From NCBI GenBank assembly GCA_030544235.1, contig CM060477.1, positions 3,563,434-3,627,433 on the forward strand: 64,000 nt of DNA, read 5' to 3'. Shown here piece by piece: positions 58,732 to 64,000 of the stretch (the stretch's first letter is position 1; the number at the start of each line of letters is the position of its first letter). The notes under the pieces were generated by a model that worked only from the letters and a program-made list of their open reading frames with translations, was not told the origin of the DNA and did not search any database. A program made the translations under genes and the position numbers. This DNA is from Lepturacanthus savala (Eukaryota > Chordata > Actinopteri > Scombriformes > Trichiuridae).

Positions 58732-58985
58732 CCGCAGAAGCAGCGTTGGATTATTCATTTTAAACATCAGCCCAATGTCTGAGAGGAAAAAAAAAAAAAA
58801 GTTTCCGAAGGCATCCTCAAATGGCTGAAGGGGGAAAGACTGGGGGCCCAGAGGATTTGACTGGAGCGCACCCAGCAATACTCAAGGAAGGAGGAAGAAA
58901 AAAAAAAAAAAAAAGAAGTGCTTTGTTAGAAGAGCGAGAGGCATCCCTTGGGCTGTCTCTTTGAATAAGCCGGGAGTAAAGCATC

Positions 58986-59011
58986 CAGCAGCAGCAGCAG
59001 CAGCAGCAGCA
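58986..59011. repeat. CAG triplet repeat, about nine units
   Basis: An uninterrupted CAG run in noncoding context. The Ala, Ser, Gln or Cys runs in the surrounding frames derive from it. Confidence 0.9.
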
Positions 59012-59093
59012 CCCCACACCCTCCACTTCTCCTCTCACTCACTCACTCACTCTACCTCCACCATCTCACCCACCCCCGCTAATCCACCCCCCT

Positions 59094-59112
59094 CACACAC
59101 ACACACACACAC
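59094..59112. repeat. Short CA microsatellite
   Basis: An uninterrupted CA run of about 19 bases inside a C-rich stretch. Confidence 0.9.
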
Positions 59113-59339
59113 TCCTCCCTCTCCCCTCCAAGCGACAAAGGTATAATTGTGCCACAGGGTTTTAGGTGGTGTGACATATCTGTCACCTGGAGACGTGCCG
59201 TGCCGTGCTCTCCGGAGGAGCCTCGCCTTCCTGTTGGTTGTCGTAGGGGGGAAAATAGAGAGAGAGAGGGGATAGAGAGAGAGAAAGATGGAGGCTGGAT
59301 GAGGCTGTTTGTTGACTTTTGTCACCGCATTGATGCTTT

Positions 59340-59560
59340 GTAAACTTTCCGCCGCCCCAAAGTTTTGTTAGCGCGCTACGCTACAAGAGGCGGCGGCAAC
59401 AGCAGCGGTGGCGGCGGCGGCGGCAGGCCACATGTGTGCTCCATGGCTCGGGCTCTTCTCTGAGTCTGTCATTAAATTTAATACACACAGGCGTCTCAAG
59501 ATGTTTCCTGTGTGCTTTCATAAACTTTAGGCGCGTACCAGGTGTCGCCGCGGAAACACC
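59340..59560. promoter_or_regulatory. GC-rich patch with CGG repeat
   Basis: It contains GTTAGCGCGCTACGC (59369-59383), a GGCGGCGG-type run (59408-59425) and further CpG near 59530-59560, against AT-rich surroundings. It may be a small CpG island. No TATA or donor site was identified. Confidence 0.3.
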
Positions 59561-62066
59561 TCAACGCTTCTCTTTGTCCCTCCTGAGAGGACAGTCTGAC
59601 TTTTAATGAAAAAGTCCCTTTTTTTTTTTTTTTACATAAATTATGAAAAGTACCCAGTCCTGAGCTGTCTCCCTCCTCAAACAGGGCCTCCACTCTTCCT
59701 CTCACCCCTCTCCACTTCACAGCCGAATCAAGAATTCTGTTGGCAATGAAACATATTGAATTTGACAACTCCAAGAAAGACTTTGTGGAGGATAGCGTTT
59801 TATTTTGGGTGACCTAATTGTGCGCTCCCCATGGCTGGCTCCTTGTGCGGTATCTCACTCACTCCCTGAAACAGCTTCATTTCTACATTCAAATTATTCA
59901 TCATCGCCCGGATTTATTTCTTCCTTTCTTCACTTTTCATACCTTTGGTGTTCTCTGCGGGGATTTGAGAGGAGGAGGAAAAAAAGTGCTTCTTTGTTTT
60001 TTTTTTTTTTCTTTTCTTTTTTTTCACAAGCTATTGTTGAAACACCTTAAGTCTCTGGTGTACGGAAGAAACTGAAGTGATAGACAGGGCTGCCCTATTT
60101 ACAACCAGATTAAAAAGAATCACACAGGAGAACAGTGTTAAATGATGATTGTCTATGACATTTAACAATTGATTAAAGAAAGATAAGTTTTAATAGGTGG
60201 TGGTGGAGATGGTGTGGGTGTTGGGGGGAGAAAGGAGGGGCTCTTCTCGGCAGCAATATTTCTTTATGCATGCCATATTCTGCTGCTTGTTACAATGAAA
60301 TGATAAAAAAATAACATGAAAGATCTAAACTGTATCAGAAATAATTAGCAATCCTTTTTATTTTACTTTTTTTAAAACTTTTGAACAAATATTGGTACTT
60401 TTTCTGGATGCATAACACAAAATTGCATGAGATTAATGTGTCATTAGGTTAAAATATATCATAATGAACTTCTTTGTTTCCTGTTCTTTTGAGTTAAATT
60501 ACCGTAGATTCGTGCAGCATTTTCTGAGTTCTATTTTGAATTCTACAGTAAAAGGTGTGAACGCGATATAATCTGCCATTTAAAGCCATTTAAACCATGA
60601 ATGTTTTGATGATATTGAAATTTGAAAAGCGATAACATGCCTGCATCACTTTCAACTTACTTTCACCTCCTCCTTTCCAGTAAAAAAACCCAGTGAGTCA
60701 ATTCGAGACAAGACCGAAAAGGATGGCTTTGCTCAAATTATTCAGCATTTTCCAAATCGAGGCAAAAAAAAAGTCTTTATCTTGTATTCCATTTAACTCA
60801 TTTAAATCAATTACACCCTAAATCTAAATGTTACTCACACAACTTTTTTTTCTAACAACAAACAATGAAATTTCCAAGTGCTTCCTGTCATGTGACGTCA
60901 TCAACTTCCTGCCCCGTCCTCCCAAGAACATGGAAAAGACCAACCCTCCCAGAAAGAGGTTATTTTATTTAAATTATTATGACTTTCAACCCTGACATGT
61001 ATATATCTATTTAGTCATTCAAGTCTCAATAATCCCCCAAAAGATAAGTTTGTACATGGGATAAATAGTTTTTTGTTTATAGGCAGATTTCTGTAAGCAG
61101 CAACTATAAATGCTGTTAAATTGATACTTTCTGCAAAGCAAATAGTACAAAATGGAAAAAATCGGATATAATTACATGCATGAAAACTTCTGGGCTTAAA
61201 TAGGTTAAACAACAAGTAAAAGCAACAACGTAAAAGCAATATAAAGACATTTAAATATAACTTTATTTGTCTTATTGCATTTGAAAATAAAAAAAGAAGC
61301 CAAAAAAAAGAACAAGACAGAAACAGGAGGGTAAAAGTTACAGTTACAGAGCGGTTTTCTATTAAAATTGGTATTTGTCAGACAAGCTTGAGCAAACTAT
61401 TTTTACACGATAGGGAACGATCTCAGGAATTCGAGGATCATAATGCGACTGAGTATGTTGTATTAGCGACGTCTGTCACACGTCAGTCTGCCTCGCAGCA
61501 CGCTAATTACATGTGCAAGACGAGAACATTAGAGCAGGGGCAACAGCACGAGCACCTGACACGACCACAGAGAGTCTCAGGAAAAAAAAAAAGGCGAGGT
61601 GACACGTGTGCTGACAGGGAAGCAGACAGATCGACAGATAGACAGACGGAGCGTCATCACCCAGGAGAAGTTAGTCAGCTAAGTGAAACTCCCATGAAAA
61701 GGACAAAAGTGACAGATAGCGTGGGGTAGATTCGTAGTTTTTTTCTTTTTTACAGATAAAGACAAGGCCTCAGTTGGCAAACGTCTGGGTCAGTGCTTCC
61801 CGAAGTTTGAGTCACGGGTTCAAGGTAAAGACTTGAACAAAAGGGTGGTATGGAAATGAGTTCCTTTTTATTTCAATCTGAGTAATGTGACAGATTCTTC
61901 CAAAATACCTGAAAAACACTATCACTCTTGCTGGTTGTCTAGCATGTTAAACCCACACAATAATGTAAAGCAAAGTACGTGTAGCCTAAATTGATTTTTT
62001 TTTTTCAATTCCCCCTTCTGCCTTCCAGCTAAGTGCATGCACACTAAAACATTTCCATCCAAAACT
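59561..62066. other. No gene seen: AT-rich DNA
   Basis: AT-rich sequence with poly-T runs (59619-59632, 59998-60010, 60016-60024) and incidental frames. The 113-codon plus frame at 61388-61729 is charged and Arg/Gln-rich with no domain and lies in tandem GACAGA-like units near 61620-61650. Not supported as a gene. Confidence 0.5.
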
Positions 62067-62605
62067 TTAACCCTCATGTTGTGTTCCAGGTCAAATCTGA
62101 CCGTTTGTTAATGAAAAACATGGTTGATTTGATCAGATTCACCTGAGATTCCGTGACTTTGTCCACAAAGAGGATTTCAGCACATATAATAAATGGTGTT
62201 AATTTACCTGCAATTTTATTCAACTTTGGTACACTCTTGGTGTTCCTGGTCAAAAATGACTGATCATTAGAAATGAATGAGAGAGACCAGGATTAATGTA
62301 AGAAATTCTCAACTCAGGTACATGGACATTTGTCAGATGGATACACACACACACACAAACACCACATTTTAAATGCTGATTATTTCTTATGGTCAAAATA
62401 ATCCATAAATTTTTTTTTTAGAACTTGAATTCAAGATGTATAAGTTCAGATCAATGAGACATACAGGCCATAAATAACAAATAGAAGTTAAAAACTTGTA
62501 ATGTTCACAATAAGAGGTGATAATTCAATTTGTATGATTGAGGAGTCTCAATGGAGAGGGAACACCACATTGATTAACATGAAACAAACACAACATGAGG
62601 GTTCA
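62067..62605 (+). mobile_element. TTAA-type MITE, family D copy 1
   Basis: It begins TTAACCCTCATGTTGTGTTC and ends AACACAACATGAGGGTTCA, an inverted terminus of about 16 bases. The left flank keeps TTAA, while the right reads TTCA, consistent with one later mutation. The copy at 56732 matches its left half in reverse. It is 539 bases with no coding sequence. TTAACCCTCATGTTGT-type ends are familiar from fish piggyBac-derived MITEs. Confidence 0.82.
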
Positions 62606-62824
62606 AGAAAAGAACAAAACGAGGGATGTAGAAATCCCGCGGAAACAATTGAAGTTTTCTTCGCCAAAAAAGTCAACACCGACAAATGCAACTTCATCTG
62701 AGAGTTTAATGAGTTGAATTGTACTGTGCTGTAAATAGTCTCTCTCCGCAGGGCACTGCGTTGGCCTGCGGACGGTTCCTGGCATGTCTGTGAAGTGTGG
62801 CGGTGCCCTGTGGGGACGGGAATG

Positions 62825-62873
62825 CACACACACACACACACACACATGCACATGCACGCACACACACACACAC
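62825..62873. repeat. CA microsatellite with ATGCA interruptions
   Basis: CA runs interrupted once by ATGCACATGCACG. The frames on both strands here are repeat-derived. Confidence 0.92.
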
Positions 62874-63085
62874 CAGCCCCACCAGCATCCCCCATCGCAA
62901 CAGCTGCCGTGCTGCAGGAGGCAGCCGTACCCCTCGCTGATCAAATCTTGTCCGTCACATTTCCCCTAATTAACGGGCATCTGCTTCCCCCATTTTCTCT
63001 ACATGGCTACACACTTTCCCTCTGTAGTTCCAATCATCTGATCGTTATGACCTTTAACCCCTCCGAGCTCATCTGCCGGCACTCC

Positions 63086-63114
63086 AGCCCGCCCGCCCGC
63101 CCGCCTGCCCGCCC
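63086..63114. repeat. GCCC tandem repeat
   Basis: About seven tetranucleotide units with one change, in a GC-rich setting with CpG in most units. Confidence 0.88.
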
Positions 63115-63714
63115 TCCTTCCTGCTTACCTGCACCGCGCCAGCTGGGGAGACGCGAAACAAACGCCCCAATGAGGCTCATCTGCAGGACAGGCATCACAC
63201 TTCTCCTGCCTTTTTTTTTTTTACACAATGATAATTATTCCTGCCGACATTCTGGTAGAATTTACTAATTTTCAAAAACTAATTCAAGAAAACAACTTTT
63301 CTTTTCCACTTCACTATAAAGTGTTTTTTTTTTTGTCTTGCAATGCAAGCAGCACAGTGATTAGATGCAGTGAGTGACTTGCAGGGACCTGCTCAAAGCT
63401 AGAAATGGTCCAAAATAAACTTAATTCATCTTAAAATCCAATTTTACCCCAAGAGATTTAGCTCTCTCCTGCTCTAAAGAAAACTCTTAACGCTCATCTC
63501 GTTTTTTGGGTCCAGCGTTAAGGAAGACTCGTGCTGTAATGATTGTCGTTTTCATTGAGAGGAATGACATAATTAAAGTGTTGTTAAAGCCGGGATTAAC
63601 ACCAGTCACTCAGACCCACAGCAGCAGCCACCGCTCTCTGGCTTCTTTTTTGGGGGGGGGGAGCATAGGAGGGTTTATGTGTTATGGTAGGGACAGAAGA
63701 TGATGATGTATGCC

Positions 63715-63749
<35 letters not shown>

Positions 63750-64000
63750 ATTCCGTCATTCACAACACAGAGAAGCACCTGAGCAGGCACCAGCTGGCAA
63801 TGTGAGAGGTGCGCTCTAATTTAAAATGCATCTCATTAGAAGCAACCCATAGCCTGTCACTATACTCTTTCTCTGCATAAAGACACAGCGTGGAATTAAT
63901 TATTTTTTTCAAAAAAAAAATAAAAAAAAGTCAAGAAATAGCTGCTGGAATGTTTCTTTCAATACATGTTTTTTTCTGACTGAAAATAATTACAGTTAAT
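63115..64000. other. No gene seen; TG microsatellite at 63718-63748
   Basis: Mostly AT-rich DNA with poly-T and A-rich runs, a G run at 63651-63661 and an uninterrupted TG run of about 31 bases. No exon or repeat family was recognised. Confidence 0.55.

Noticed and set aside
58480..58878. 132-codon minus-strand frame
   Set aside because: Lies largely within the right arm of family A copy 3, in which homologous copies are not open.
58986..59011. CAG run as a possible polyglutamine-coding exon
   Set aside because: Flanking frames are closed or composed of simple sequence and no splice sites bound an exon.
62795..63268. 157-codon plus-strand open frame
   Set aside because: Consists of CA-repeat-derived His/Thr and GCCC-repeat-derived Pro/Ala/Arg runs.

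Overview
The window looks like vertebrate nuclear DNA, most likely from a ray-finned (teleost) fish. It has CA/TG microsatellites and long AT-rich stretches. It also carries transposon families typical of teleosts: a Tc1-like element, piggyBac-type elements flanked by TTAA, a tRNA-derived SINE, and non-LTR retrotransposon fragments. No bacterial or viral gene organisation is present. No intact protein-coding gene can be supported, and no open frame reads as a recognisable host protein. I see no rRNA, tRNA, CRISPR array or known microRNA. The window is best read as a gene desert or a very large intron or flank of a vertebrate gene. The identity of that gene cannot be determined from the sequence alone.

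Layout. 0-4 kb: the right part of a TTAA-flanked palindromic element, then unique sequence with octamer motifs. 4.5-9.7 kb: a dispersed repeat, AT-rich DNA, a repeat carrying an RFX-like site, unique DNA, a short transposon and a SINE. 10-15 kb: a TTCACACATG-like motif cluster, a 211-codon unexplained open frame, a Tc1 remnant and a homeodomain-site-rich block. 16.7-19.6 kb: short repeats and a LINE reverse-transcriptase fossil. 20-24 kb: a small CpG-rich patch and candidate regulatory blocks. 27-29 kb: inverted and composite repeats and a broken exon-like reading frame on the minus strand. 29.4-32.3 kb: AT-rich DNA. 32.3-37 kb: a cluster of TTAA elements (one with piggyBac transposase remnants and a nested retroelement), plus a CpG-rich block ending in a splice-donor-like site. 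38-48 kb: purine tracts, more repeats, G-quadruplex-prone DNA and a perfect 13-bp hairpin. 49-51.5 kb: the strongest stretch of apparently regulatory single-copy DNA. 53-64 kb: more TTAA elements, a TATA/splice-site candidate, CAG and CGG repeats.

The main result is the density of TTAA-flanked elements. There are at least eight copies in four families, and only one retains recognisable transposase. The rest is single-copy DNA with clusters of POU, homeodomain and other motifs, typical of regulatory deserts. Calls of regulatory function are inferences that need cross-species alignment.
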